Below, piece by piece: positions 51,729-60,095 of a stretch of 64,000 nt of DNA; the first letter of the stretch is position 1, and each line of letters opens with the position of its first letter. The notes under the pieces were generated by a model that saw only the letters and a program-made list of their open reading frames with translations, ran no database searches and was not told the origin of the DNA. This DNA comes from Haloarcula sebkhae. Its GTDB lineage: Archaea; Halobacteriota; Halobacteria; Halobacteriales; Haloarculaceae. Where the stretch lies: assembly GCF_014647415.1 (NCBI RefSeq), contig NZ_BMPD01000001.1:186001-250000 (forward strand). Reading direction: 5' to 3'. The position numbers were made by a program, and so were the translations under genes.

Positions 51729-52379
51729 ATGACCGACAACACGGCCGGCCCGACCGCCGAACCAATCGAGCCGAGCGCGCCCGAGGAGTTCGGACTGGTA
51801 CAGGTCTGGTGGGGCGACGGCAAGGGCAAGACGACGGCGGCGTTGGGGATGGCGACCCGCGCCGTCGGTCACGGCTACCGCGTCCACCTCCTGCAGTTCA
51901 TGAAAGGCGGGACCAGCACCGTCGAGGACGTGCGCGGTGAGTACAACGCCATCGCCGCCCTGCCGGGGTTCTCCTACGAGAACGCCGGCCACTACGGCTG
52001 GCACGGCTTCCTCGACGGGAGTGAGGACGACGAGCACGAGGCCCGCGCGAAGGGAGCGCTCGACCGGGCACGAGAGATCATTCAGGCTAGCGGCGACGCC
52101 GACCTCTCGACGCCACAGGACGCCGACGGCCCGCCGGAGGAGGGGGTCAATATGCTCGTCCTCGACGAGGTTCTCTACGCCGCGAACCGCGGCCTCGTCG
52201 GCCCCAAAGACGTGATTGGACTTATCGAATCCAAGCCGGACGACCTCGAACTCGTCCTCACAGGCGGACACGAGCGGCCGGAGTTCCTGACTGACCTCGC
52301 GGACCTCATTACGGAGGTCAGCAAGGAGAAACACCCCATCGACGCCGGCCAGGGCGCGCGGAAGGGGACGGAGTTCTGA
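51729..52379 (+). CDS. cobA: cob(I)alamin / corrinoid adenosyltransferase, CobA/BtuR type
   Basis: A 216-residue P-loop adenosyltransferase that puts the 5'-deoxyadenosyl group on cobalt. Walker A is WWGDGKGKTTAALGMATRAVG; the family continuation VHLLQFMKGG and Walker B MLVLDEVLYAANRGLV are clear, as is ELVLTGGHERPEFL. The ATG at 51729 was taken; an earlier GTG at 51669 would add 20 unlike residues. It is codirectional with cbiZ at a 69-base gap and serves both salvage and de novo corrinoids. Confidence 0.93.
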   Translation: MTDNTAGPTAEPIEPSAPEEFGLVQVWWGDGKGKTTAALGMATRAVGHGYRVHLLQFMKGGTSTVEDVRGEYNAIAALPGFSYENAGHYGWHGFLDGSEDDEHEARAKGALDRAREIIQASGDADLSTPQDADGPPEEGVNMLVLDEVLYAANRGLVGPKDVIGLIESKPDDLELVLTGGHERPEFLTDLADLITEVSKEKHPIDAGQGARKGTEF

Positions 52380-52399
52380 ACGCAGTATCCCGAACAGCG

Positions 52400-52669
52400 C
52401 TACCGTTCGTCCAGTAGATCGTCGACGATCTCGCGGGCCGCTTCAACGTGGTTGTCTGCGATGGCGTCGTCGGTGCTGTCGACGTGTGACAGAATGTGGT
52501 CGATGGTCGTCAGCCGCTCGGCCAGCACGTCTTCGGGGAGTTCACCGTCAGCAATGTCGGCGGCGACGGCCTCCGCCTCCCCGAGCCAGCGGCTGGCCGT
52601 TCGTTCGACCGGCCGCTCCCCGGTTTCGGCGAGGTGTCTGTGCAACGCCTGTAGCCGTTCGTCTGTCAC
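52400..52669 (-). CDS. small hypothetical haloarchaeal protein
   Basis: An 89-residue acidic helical protein, predicted from a GTG at 52669 (TDERLQALHRHLAETGERPVERTASRW...). I recognise no family. It is set against the cob genes on the opposite strand, 20 bases past cobA and 75 before cbiP, so it splits the cob cluster. Helix-rich sequence with EAEAVAADIADGELPEDVLAERLTTIDHILSHV suggests a small bundle. The frame continues upstream without similarity to anything, hence the shorter start. A real gene is likely from its acidic, halophile-like composition. Confidence 0.65.
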   Translation of the reverse strand: MTDERLQALHRHLAETGERPVERTASRWLGEAEAVAADIADGELPEDVLAERLTTIDHILSHVDSTDDAIADNHVEAAREIVDDLLDER

Positions 52670-52744
52670 AGAGGGAACTCGGAAGGCCGGGAGAAAGAAC
52701 CTCTGCCGAATCACTGATGTTCGCGGCGGCCCCAGCACTGCTCG

Positions 52745-54223
52745 ATGGCTCATACGCTGCTGGTCGCCGGGACGGCCAGCCACGTCGGCAAGTCGACCGT
52801 TGCGGCCGGGCTCTGCCGCTATCTGGCCGACTGTGGCGTCTCGGTCGCGCCGTTCAAGGCTCAGAACATGAGCAACAACGCCCGGGCGACACCGGGCGGC
52901 GAAGTCGGTGTCTCACAGTACGTGCAGGCCCGCGCGGCCGGTGTCGCGCCGTCGACCGACCACAATCCAGTGCTGCTGAAACCGCGGGGCGACGGCGAAT
53001 CACAGCTCATTCTGGACGGCGAGGCCGTCGGCCACTTCGAGGCCCGGGGCTACTACGACGAGCACTGGGGTGACGCGCTGGACACGGCCCGCGCGGCCCA
53101 CAACCGACTCGCGCAGTCCCACAACGTGATTGTCGCCGAGGGCGCGGGCTCTATCGCCGAAATCAATCTGCACGACCGCGACCTGGCGAATGTTGAGACG
53201 GCGCGCTTCGCCGACGCCGACATCTTACTCGTCGCAGATATCGAGCGCGGCGGCGTGTTCGCCTCGCTCGTCGGGACGCTCGAACTCGTTCCCGACGACA
53301 TCCGGGACCAGGTGGCCGGCGCGGTCATCACGAAGTTCCGCGGCGATCGCTCACTGCTGGAGCCGGGCATCGACGAGTTTGAGGATCGGACCGGCGTTCC
53401 CGTCCTCGGTGTGATTCCCTACGACGACCCGGGCCTCCCCGAGGAGGACAGCGTCGCGCTGCCGCCGGTCGGCGAGCGGTCCGTCGTCGGTGACGATGAC
53501 GACATTCCCGAGGCCGAGAGTGTCACCGTCGCGGTGCCGCGGCTCCCACGCATCTCGAATTTCACCGACCTTCAGCCGCTCGCCCGCGAACCCGGTGTCA
53601 GGGTCGCGTACGTCCCGCCCGATGCCCCCCTCAACGACGCCGACGCGGTGGTCCTGCCGGGGAGCAAGAACACGGTCGACGACCTACAGGTACTCACCGA
53701 CGTAGGGTTCGGTGACCGACTGCGGGCGTTCGACGGGCCCGTCGTTGGCCTCTGTGGCGGCTACCAGATGCTCGGCGAGGCAATCACGAACGCTGCAGTC
53801 GAAGGGACCGGCGACGCGGACCAGATCGAGGGGCTGGGCTTGCTCCCGGTGACGACGGCGTTCAGCGAATCGAAGACAGTCGAACACGTCGAACGGACCC
53901 TCGACGGTGTCGGACCGCTCTCCGGGGCGAGCGGGACCGTCGAGGGCTATGAGATTCACATGGGCGACTCAACACTGACCGGCGAGGCAGCCCGCCCCTT
54001 CGACAGTGACGGAGCGGCGACCGACAGCGTTCTGGGAACGTACCTCCACGACCTCTTTGTCAACGACACTGCGATAAATGCCTTCGTGAGAAATGCGTTC
54101 GAAAGTGCTGGTATGGACCTTCCAGCCGCAACCGAGCGAGCCGACGGCGACCCGTACGAACGAGCGGCCGGGCTCATCGACGACCACGTCGACCTGGGAC
54201 CGCTCGGACTGCCTGATCGGTGA
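52745..54223 (+). CDS. cbiP: adenosylcobyric acid synthase CbiP/CobQ
   Basis: A 492-residue glutamine- and ATP-dependent amidase that amidates four side chains of the corrin ring. The N-terminal dethiobiotin-synthetase-like ATP site is [18 protein letters not shown], followed by [15 protein letters not shown] and [21 protein letters not shown]. The C-terminal class I glutaminase domain shows [13 protein letters not shown], the nucleophile Cys in [15 protein letters not shown] and the His in [11 protein letters not shown]. An acidic linker ([13 protein letters not shown]) separates the domains. It has the same strand as the cob genes but a small opposite-strand gene intervenes. Confidence 0.96.
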   Translation: MAHTLLVAGTASHVGKSTVAAGLCRYLADCGVSVAPFKAQNMSNNARATPGGEVGVSQYVQARAAGVAPSTDHNPVLLKPRGDGESQLILDGEAVGHFEARGYYDEHWGDALDTARAAHNRLAQSHNVIVAEGAGSIAEINLHDRDLANVETARFADADILLVADIERGGVFASLVGTLELVPDDIRDQVAGAVITKFRGDRSLLEPGIDEFEDRTGVPVLGVIPYDDPGLPEEDSVALPPVGERSVVGDDDDIPEAESVTVAVPRLPRISNFTDLQPLAREPGVRVAYVPPDAPLNDADAVVLPGSKNTVDDLQVLTDVGFGDRLRAFDGPVVGLCGGYQMLGEAITNAAVEGTGDADQIEGLGLLPVTTAFSESKTVEHVERTLDGVGPLSGASGTVEGYEIHMGDSTLTGEAARPFDSDGAATDSVLGTYLHDLFVNDTAINAFVRNAFESAGMDLPAATERADGDPYERAAGLIDDHVDLGPLGLPDR

Positions 54224-54252
54224 GTGTTTGATACTACTTCAACTTCCGGAAA

Positions 54253-54260
54253 TTTATATA
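54253..54260 (+). promoter_or_regulatory. TATA box of the minD2-like gene
   Basis: TTTATATA about 27 bases before the ATG at 54284. It shows that the minD-like gene is transcribed from its own promoter 60 bases after cbiP, not only from the cob cluster. Confidence 0.65.
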
Positions 54261-54283
54261 CAGCTAGCCCGCAATATTCCCCA

Positions 54284-55051
54284 ATGGTCGAAGTGTTCGC
54301 GGTCGCCAGTGGGAAGGGTGGGACTGGCAAGACGACGAGCACCGTCGCCCTCGGGATGGCGCTGTCCGACCGCTACGACGTGACAGTTGTCGACGCCGAC
54401 ACGGGCATGGCGAACCTCCTCTTTCACGCCGGCCTCTCCGACGCCGAGACGACGCTGCACGACGTGCTGGCCGACGAGGCACCCGTCGAGGCGGCTACGT
54501 ATGACCGGTTCGGTCTGACCGTCGTTCCCTGCGGAACGAGCCTCGACGGCTTCAGGGACGCCGACCCGGACCGGCTTCGAGACGTGGTTGCGGCGCTTGC
54601 GGAAGACACGGACATCATCCTGCTGGACTCGCCGCCGGCGCTGGACAGCCGAACTGCCGTCCTCCCAATCGTGCTGGCCGACCGCATCGTCGTCGTCCTT
54701 CAACCGACGATTCCTGCTATCTCGGACGGGCTAAAGGTCCAGGAGTACGCGACGACCTACGACACGGACGTAGCCGGACTCCTGTTCAACAAGATCCGCG
54801 AGTCCGAATCCATCGAGCAGGTCTCGGAGAAGACCGAGCGGTACTTCGACGGGCCGACGCTGGCCGCGGTCCCCGAAAGCGAGCGGGCCCGTGAGGCACG
54901 GCGTGCCGGCCGACCGCTGCTTGCCCACGCTCCCGAATGCGAGGCGGCGACGGCCTATCGAGCGGCCGCCGAATCGCTCACCGTGCGGGATGGGGCAGCC
55001 GCCGACGCCGCCGATCGGTTCCAGAGCGCCGTCATCCCCGAGTCACTATGA
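54284..55051 (+). CDS. MinD/ParA-family ATPase (MinD2-like)
   Basis: A 255-residue MinD-type ATPase without a long tail. The deviant Walker A is ASGKGGTGKTTSTVALG at residues 8-24, then VVDADTGMANLLFHAG and ILLDSPPALDSRTAVLP. The C-terminus (VRDGAAADAADRFQSAVIPESL) shows no obvious membrane-targeting amphipathic helix. Its stop overlaps the start of the next gene (ATGA), so the two are coupled. As I recall, Haloferax minD2 also follows cobalamin genes and overlaps a small downstream gene, and affects cell shape and motility. Orthology with MinD2 is inferred from this arrangement. Confidence 0.9.
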   Translation: MVEVFAVASGKGGTGKTTSTVALGMALSDRYDVTVVDADTGMANLLFHAGLSDAETTLHDVLADEAPVEAATYDRFGLTVVPCGTSLDGFRDADPDRLRDVVAALAEDTDIILLDSPPALDSRTAVLPIVLADRIVVVLQPTIPAISDGLKVQEYATTYDTDVAGLLFNKIRESESIEQVSEKTERYFDGPTLAAVPESERAREARRAGRPLLAHAPECEAATAYRAAAESLTVRDGAAADAADRFQSAVIPESL

Positions 55052-55605
55052 AACTGCCCCGCGGCCGACTCGACAAGTCCCGCGTCGTCACGGATCCGCG
55101 GGACACGCTTGCCGACGTACTCGACCGCGAACTCACCGGCTACGCCGTCTTCGAATCCCAGGAGACGCTCCTCCTCGATGGCGAAGGGCGGGGGGTCATG
55201 ACGTTCTCTGACGGCGTCCCCGTGCTGGTCTATCACACCGGGACAGACCGCGGTGGCCCCCCGGCGCTTGCAGACCTCGCCGTCCCCGGGCCGTACCACG
55301 TCTCGCTGTACACGCTCGACGCCGCCGACCTCGAATCGGCACACGAAGCAGCCGACCTCCGAGTCTCACCCGGGATGCCCGCCGAACGGCTGGGCGGCGA
55401 CCCGGCGCTGGCCGACAGTACGCGACGGGCGGCCCCCGACGAGCGGCTGTCAGCGATGGGCGACGGCGACGCGGAAGCACCCGAGGACGGAACCGCCGAC
55501 CAGAGTGCCGTCGAAGCGTTCCTCGACGACGCCGAGAAAATCGAGGCCATCAAGCAGCAGGCACGCTCAGAGGCGCGCGAACGCGCACAAGAGTGGGATT
55601 TCTGA
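55048..55605 (+). CDS. small acidic protein coupled to minD2-like gene
   Basis: A 185-residue protein I cannot place in a named family. Residues 1-115 form an alpha/beta domain (DPRDTLADVLDRELTGYAVFESQETLLLDGEGRGVMTFSDGVPVLVYHTGTDRGGP) reminiscent of small effector-binding or roadblock-like folds. An acidic disordered stretch follows, then a C-terminal helix VEAFLDDAEKIEAIKQQARSEARERAQEW rich in alternating charges. It overlaps the MinD gene by four bases and is probably its functional partner, perhaps regulating ATPase activity or linking it to a cargo. That role is inference from gene coupling. Confidence 0.82.
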   Translation: MKLPRGRLDKSRVVTDPRDTLADVLDRELTGYAVFESQETLLLDGEGRGVMTFSDGVPVLVYHTGTDRGGPPALADLAVPGPYHVSLYTLDAADLESAHEAADLRVSPGMPAERLGGDPALADSTRRAAPDERLSAMGDGDAEAPEDGTADQSAVEAFLDDAEKIEAIKQQARSEARERAQEWDF

Positions 55606-55809
55606 CGGCTTCGCTTAGAGAGAACTCGATACACTACTGCTGCTATCGGTCTGCTTCGCGACAGGTCTTCAGTGTGTACATCGCGACACGGCCCCGGTTT
55701 CACCCCGAAACGGAATCCATGACGGCTCGTCGGTATTGCTGTCGCAAGATACCGCTATGCGTAGGCCCCGAGATCGGCATTATCTGCAAGTAATCTACAC
55801 CAATCGAGA

Positions 55810-56043
55810 TCAGTCTGCTCGGACTGGGATCCACCACACCCGCGACCGGCCCCCGACTTTCTTGCTCGTGATATCCGTCTCTGATTCGAGGTCGTGGAGT
55901 TTATTCAGCGCAGTCCGGCGCGAACAGCCGAGTCTGTCCGCCACCTCCGACGCCGTGAGTGGCTCCGCGTAATCGTTCCGGTGTCTGAACACCTCGATAA
56001 CGTCCGATTCAGTGTACTGGATCTCTCGTCCAGGCGGAGACAT
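55810..56043 (-). CDS. small winged-helix DNA-binding protein
   Basis: A 77-residue single-domain winged helix. EIQYTESDVIEVFRHRNDYAEPLTASEVADRLGCSRRTALNKLHDLESETDITSKKVGGRSRVWWIPVRAD contains the turn ASEVADRLGCSRRTALNKL and the wing KKVGGRSRVWW. It resembles haloarchaeal MarR/TrmB-like mini-regulators. The ATG at 56043 was preferred to a GTG 21 bases upstream. A perfect TTTCAT-N5-ATGAAA palindrome lies 44-60 bases upstream and could be its own operator. The target genes are unknown. Confidence 0.8.
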   Translation of the reverse strand: MSPPGREIQYTESDVIEVFRHRNDYAEPLTASEVADRLGCSRRTALNKLHDLESETDITSKKVGGRSRVWWIPVRAD

Positions 56044-56086
56044 ACTTCTGTCAACGATTGCCACACACTTATACTGTCGGCTATTA

Positions 56087-56103
56087 TTTCATTCTGGATG
56101 AAA
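56087..56103. promoter_or_regulatory. palindrome upstream of the small winged-helix gene
   Basis: TTTCAT (56087-56092), TCTGG, ATGAAA (56098-56103), perfect 6+6. It stands 44-60 bases before the start codon at 56043, near the probable promoter. Candidate autoregulatory site. Confidence 0.5.
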
Positions 56104-56177
56104 GTATAGAAACATAGCCGGTTGTTGTCACAAAACGATCCCGGATGTCGGGTCAGACTGGCACGAACTTCCTCAGT

Positions 56178-56222
56178 TGTTACAGCCCCTGTAACATGTG
56201 TTATATCCCGAAACAGTTACAG
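56178..56222. promoter_or_regulatory. strong operator-like palindrome plus third half-site
   Basis: TGTTACAG (56178-56185), CCC, CTGTAACA (56189-56196) is a perfect 8+8 inverted repeat. A third half-site GTTACAG recurs at 56216-56222, immediately before a TATA-like sequence at 56227-56234. Three copies of one 7-mer in 45 bases point to binding by a dimeric regulator, possibly the FilR1-like protein encoded next door. Confidence 0.6.
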
Positions 56223-56226
56223 CGAA

Positions 56227-56234
56227 TAAGTATA
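56227..56234 (+). promoter_or_regulatory. candidate TATA box for a small plus-strand transcript
   Basis: AAGTATA-like element directly after the GTTACAG half-site and about 24-27 bases before an ATG at 56254; geometry fits a leaderless start. No established gene lies downstream. Confidence 0.4.
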
Positions 56235-56235
56235 G

Positions 56236-56346
56236 GCACCCACCGGCTATAGCATGTTCCGGGGATACGCAATCCCGCCCTCCAGTGGGTGCTGGCGCGC
56301 CGACCAGTGCTCCCTTCGGCCCTTCCACACCGGACTCCATCCGTGA
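56236..56346 (+). ncRNA. possible small structured RNA or 30-codon leaderless peptide gene
   Basis: GCACCCAC at 56236-56243 pairs perfectly with GTGGGTGC at 56285-56292. Inside this loop GGGAT and ATCCC form a five-pair hairpin around ACGCA. An ATG at 56254 opens a 30-codon frame (begins MFRGYAIPPSSGCW) ending with TGA at 56346, just before the convergent regulator gene. The TATA spacing suits an ATG-first transcript. Whether it is translated, a regulatory RNA or silent cannot be told from sequence. Confidence 0.3.
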
Positions 56347-56355
56347 GCGCCTGGA

Positions 56356-57171
56356 TTACTGCTTGTTTTCCTGCACCGACAGGACTGATTCAAGCGGCTG
56401 TGACCGCGCTCTGTATCGGTCGAACACTGTCTCAGCCCAGTTATAGACCGCTTTGGCATCAGATTCGGCTATTGCCCGGACGTTGTTCCGGTCGTCGTAG
56501 GCCGCCAGACAGACCCGTGAGCGGTCCAGCGCGAGGCCGATATCGAGTGGCGTATCGTGGACGTACGTATCGATGTTCTCGTGTTCGACGCCTCGCTCCA
56601 GTGCGTCCGAGAAATCGGACGCGGACCGTTCGAGTACGCCGTGGTCGATGATGAATTCGATATGCGTCCCCGTTTCGAGCAGATCCACCGCGACATCGTT
56701 GAACACCGATGTAACGATGGGCGAGATGGCCCGAACGTCGCCATCGACCTCGTGCAGCCAGTCCGTGAACCGATCAATCGCGGCCAGCGGGTTCTGTTCG
56801 GAGCTCGTCGTGAGACAATCGGGGTCTAACAGCTCCGCCGGGAGGTCCGCCGCCATAGAACCGAGATGGACGGCCAGCGGGCCGACCGCCCGAGCTCGTT
56901 CGACCTCGCTCATGAGTGCCGTGTACTGGTCTAACACCCGCTGACCAGTCACCGTGAGCCGGTACTCACCGTCCCGTTTGACGACCCACTGGCGCTCAGA
57001 GCAGCCCGCGAGTATCCGCTGGATTGTGGTTCGGGTCGCATCTACCGTGTCGCACAAATCGGTTGGCCGTGCCGGCCGCTCCTGGAGCTGGGCCAACACC
57101 GCGAACCGCTGTGGTGACCCAGTAAGGAACTGGCAGTCCTCGAAAACGGTATCGTCCGGACCCTCCGCCAT
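56356..57171 (-). CDS. FilR1-type winged-helix transcriptional regulator
   Basis: A 271-residue regulator. The N-terminal winged helix is FLTGSPQRFAVLAQLQERPARPTDLCDTVDATRTTIQRILAGCSERQWVVKRDGEYRLTVTGQRVLDQY (about 14-82). The rest matches the sensor domain first described in methanogen FilR1-like regulators (ISPIVTSVFNDVAVDLLETGTHIEFIIDHGVLERSASDFSDAL, then DIGLALDRSRVCLAAYDDRNNVRAIAESDAKAVYNWAETVFDRYR). Haloarchaea have many paralogues of unknown ligand. The ATG at 57171 or one nine bases upstream could be used. GTTACAG repeats lie just past its 3' end, not at its promoter. Confidence 0.88.
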   Translation of the reverse strand: MAEGPDDTVFEDCQFLTGSPQRFAVLAQLQERPARPTDLCDTVDATRTTIQRILAGCSERQWVVKRDGEYRLTVTGQRVLDQYTALMSEVERARAVGPLAVHLGSMAADLPAELLDPDCLTTSSEQNPLAAIDRFTDWLHEVDGDVRAISPIVTSVFNDVAVDLLETGTHIEFIIDHGVLERSASDFSDALERGVEHENIDTYVHDTPLDIGLALDRSRVCLAAYDDRNNVRAIAESDAKAVYNWAETVFDRYRARSQPLESVLSVQENKQ

Positions 57172-57239
57172 TGTACACATGTGGGTTGGCGACTGTCTTA
57201 GCCTCTTTGGCGTGTGGCAACACTGACCGAGTGCTGGAG

Positions 57240-58844
57240 CTACTCGTCGCCGAACGAGTCGAGACTGGTCTGGGTCCCGCCGTCTTCTTCGCCGTTCGAG
57301 GCATCCGTCCCGTATTCCGCGGCGATACGTGCAGCGGCGTCGCGGCCACCAGAGAACGAGGCGCGACGTACAACCGTCGAGTCGCGCAGGGCGTCGGCCG
57401 CGTCGGCACGCACTGCCTCGTATCGCCTTTGGAACGCCTGTCGGGCCGCGTCGTAGTCAACGACCGGGTGCGGATAATCCTCACCGATGTCGACACCACA
57501 GGACGCCTGCACGTGGACCGGTGTCTGCTCGGGCTGGTCGAGGTACTTGTCGGGGAGCGAATCGAGTTCGGCTACCCACTTGCGGATGAACTCGCCGTTC
57601 GGGTCCTGATCGCGGACCTGCTTGCGGGGGTTATACAGCCGAAGGGCCGGCTTGCCTATCAGTCCGCACTGGGACTGCCACTGCGTGTAGTTGATCGCCG
57701 CAGAAGCGTCGATGAGGTGGTGATAGAACCAGTCCGCGCCGATCAGCCAGGGCTGCTGGAGGAGGTGGTAGTAGACCGAGGCACACATCGCCCGCATCCG
57801 GAAGTTGAGCCAGCCCGTCTGTTTGAGACACCGCATCGAGGCATCGACCATCGGGAACCCGGTCTGTCCATGCTTCCAAGCGGCCACCAGATCGGGATCA
57901 TATTGTGCCGCGTTGAACCCCTCGAACACCGGGTTTACTGCCGTATCGAGCCAGCCGGGCCAGTCTTCGAGTTTCTGTTCGTAGTGTTTGTTCCAGAACA
58001 ACCGCGAGACGAACATCTCTTTGCCTCGACCATCGGGCGCGTGCTCGTCGATGTACTGGATGACCTGCCGCACGGAAAGACAGCCAAAGGCGAGATACGG
58101 CGAGAGTCCGCTGGTCCCGTCTCGCGCGTCCGTCGGCGCAGAGATGTTCCTCGGGTAGTCGTCGATCCGCTCGGCGAACGCTGACAGCCGTTCGCGTGCT
58201 GGCCCGGTCCCGCCGCGGGGAACGTCGGACTTCGACGGCGTGACATCATAGTGGTCCTCGATCACGCCGATGTCGATACCGCTGTCGAAGCTCCGCGAGG
58301 TGACAGTGCTCGGGTTCCAGTCGTACTGGTCGGCGGAGAACCACGCCGACACGTCGTCCTGCCATCCATCGCGGGTCTCCGCTCGGTCGCGGACCAGCCC
58401 GTCACTGTCAACGAAAGTAACCTCGCACTGTTCCTGCACCCGACGGTCCCGTTCTTGGCCGTAGCGTCCAGTGGGAACGGCCATCGTCACGATATCCCAG
58501 CCGGCCTCGCGGAATCGTCCCAGTACGTCGACCGGGTTCCCGTGTGCGTAGGTGAGTCCACGACCAGTGGCGGTGTGGTACTGGTCTGAGAGGTCGACCA
58601 GACAGTCGTGCAGGAACCGGATGCGGCTGTCACAGGCGAGGCCGTCCGCGCCGTAGAACGCCGGGTCGAACACGAACAGCGGGAGCACGTACTCGGACGT
58701 TGCAGCCCTCGCTACTGCAGCCTGGTCACGAATCCGAAGGTGTTCACGGTGCCAGACGACTGTCCCAGCTTCGTCGTCGGCAAGCGTCGGAATCGCGTCT
58801 TGCCGTGGTGCGTTCAGCGTGCTCCCCGACTCCAGTCCCACCAT
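57240..58844 (-). CDS. phr: DNA photolyase / cryptochrome family flavoprotein
   Basis: A 534-residue photolyase. The N-terminal alpha/beta domain starts VVWHREHLRIRDQAAVARA. The FAD-binding helical domain includes GTSGLSPYLAFGCLSVRQV, the WxxHYEQK-type RLFWNKHYEQKLEDWPGW, HGQTGFPMVDASMRCLKQTGWLNFRMRAMCASVYYHLL and IDASAAINYTQWQSQCG, which hold the FAD-contacting residues and the Trp electron path. It repairs UV cyclobutane dimers by blue light, fitting sun-exposed brines. The very C-terminus reads TQTSLDSFGDE, close to a PCNA-binding PIP box (Q-x-x-L-x-x-F). The protein is longer than most (about 460-490) through an N-terminal 25-residue and a C-terminal acidic extension. Confidence 0.94.
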   Translation of the reverse strand: MVGLESGSTLNAPRQDAIPTLADDEAGTVVWHREHLRIRDQAAVARAATSEYVLPLFVFDPAFYGADGLACDSRIRFLHDCLVDLSDQYHTATGRGLTYAHGNPVDVLGRFREAGWDIVTMAVPTGRYGQERDRRVQEQCEVTFVDSDGLVRDRAETRDGWQDDVSAWFSADQYDWNPSTVTSRSFDSGIDIGVIEDHYDVTPSKSDVPRGGTGPARERLSAFAERIDDYPRNISAPTDARDGTSGLSPYLAFGCLSVRQVIQYIDEHAPDGRGKEMFVSRLFWNKHYEQKLEDWPGWLDTAVNPVFEGFNAAQYDPDLVAAWKHGQTGFPMVDASMRCLKQTGWLNFRMRAMCASVYYHLLQQPWLIGADWFYHHLIDASAAINYTQWQSQCGLIGKPALRLYNPRKQVRDQDPNGEFIRKWVAELDSLPDKYLDQPEQTPVHVQASCGVDIGEDYPHPVVDYDAARQAFQRRYEAVRADAADALRDSTVVRRASFSGGRDAAARIAAEYGTDASNGEEDGGTQTSLDSFGDE

Positions 58845-58991
58845 ACGCGCTGTTGCTTCAGCATTGGACCACAGACACCACTGTCTTTCGTCTCTCAGGG
58901 GCGAGTTCGGGACAGGAGTCGTGATTGCCAGAGCCGAAAACCATATCTGGGTATCAGAAGGATTACACCGCGAGACCCACGCTAGTCGATA

Positions 58992-59504
58992 ATGGAATTC
59001 GAGTCCACACGCCGCCGATTTATGGAACTCACCGGAGCAAGCGCAACAGTGTCACTCGCCGGCTGTAACGCCCTTCAGGGAGGCGACAGCGACGGAACGA
59101 ACACGGGAACAGGGTCGCAAAGCCAGAGCGCGGACGGGGAGCCTGCAACGGTGACAGTCGCAGTCAAACCAGACCAGGCACAGGTTCGGGAACGACAACA
59201 GGAGATCCAGTCCGAGTTCCAGGCGGGGAACCTCACACAGAGCGAGGCGCAGGCAGAGTACCGCACCGCACAGGAGAACCTTGCTGAGGACGCAATCAAT
59301 TCATTCGAGGAGCGTGCGACATCTGAACTCGGCCTCACTGTCGACGATTCCGTTTCCCAGGCGGGTGCGCTGTTGGTCACTGGCCCGCCGGCTGGTCTCA
59401 TCGATACCCTCTCAGTCGACAGTGTCACCGGGCTTTTCCCGCAATCGACGTTCGAGCAGATTCGGTCACAGGTTCGAACCGAAACGCCGGGAGCGACAGA
59501 ATAA
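58992..59504 (+). CDS. small secreted lipoprotein of unknown function
   Basis: A 170-residue protein. STRRRFMELTGASATVSLAGCNA is a Tat signal with lipobox SLAGC. A Gly/Ser/Thr/Asp linker follows. The body has a long helical, Gln/Glu-rich segment (QAQVRERQQEIQSEFQAGNLTQSEAQAEYRTAQENLAEDAINSFEERA) and then a compact part SELGLTVDDSVSQAGALLVTGPPAGLIDTLSVDSVTGLFP. I recognise no family. It is probably anchored on the outer face of the membrane. It is divergent from phr and convergent with the pilin-like operon, without an obvious partner. Confidence 0.78.
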   Translation: MEFESTRRRFMELTGASATVSLAGCNALQGGDSDGTNTGTGSQSQSADGEPATVTVAVKPDQAQVRERQQEIQSEFQAGNLTQSEAQAEYRTAQENLAEDAINSFEERATSELGLTVDDSVSQAGALLVTGPPAGLIDTLSVDSVTGLFPQSTFEQIRSQVRTETPGATE

Positions 59505-59561
59505 CACACTACCGACAGTCTTCTGATTTGCGCCGGGAGAGGCAGCCTTTGTTTTAGACAG

Positions 59562-60095
59562 TCACCGTGAGGACCGACCGCTGGTTTCCAGAACCACGGT
59601 GACAGTGGTTTCGCCGCGTTCGGTCGTCGTCGTCACGTCGAAGCCGACGGCGAGAACATGTGTGCGGCCCACGCGATCCTGAGCGACGACACCACGGTCG
59701 GCGACGCAGTCCCCAAACTGGCGGCCCGGTCCGGAGGGACAGTTCGCGTCTTTCCACTGCCGTGCCGCAGTACCGTTGTAGGTTATATTGTAGTGGATAC
59801 CGTCCTCGATCTGGGATGTCTGGAGCCGGTCAAGCCGAGGTTCCAGTCCAGTGCGAACGGCCGTCACTGCCGAATCGTTCGCCGACCAAGCGTACTGGTT
59901 CGGGATGGATGCGCTCTCGGTTGCAACGGCTCGCTCAAGAACCCGAAGCGCATCAGCCGAGGGATCGTCGTCGTAGTCGGCCGTCGCCCGAACGTCGTCG
60001 TGATAGCCCAGTTGAAGAGACGCAAAGAGAATCGGGACAAGTGCGACAGCCACAACGGTGGCCGCAACGAGGACGAGCTGTCCGCGCCGGGTCAT
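59562..60095 (-). CDS. pilin-like secreted protein, last gene of type IV pilus-type operon
   Basis: A 177-residue protein with a short charged N-terminus (MTRRGQLVLVAATVVAVALVPILFASLQLGY) leading straight into one hydrophobic helix, as in archaeal type IV pilin-like proteins. The extracellular part includes two Cys (ANCPSGPGRQFGDCVAD) that may form a disulfide, and ends in beta-strand-like HVLAVGFDVTTTTERGETTVTVVLE. It corresponds, as I recall, to the DUF7261 type that recurs in haloarchaeal pilus operons. ATG at 60095 overlaps the upstream gene by four bases. Confidence 0.82.
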   Translation of the reverse strand: MTRRGQLVLVAATVVAVALVPILFASLQLGYHDDVRATADYDDDPSADALRVLERAVATESASIPNQYAWSANDSAVTAVRTGLEPRLDRLQTSQIEDGIHYNITYNGTAARQWKDANCPSGPGRQFGDCVADRGVVAQDRVGRTHVLAVGFDVTTTTERGETTVTVVLETSGRSSR

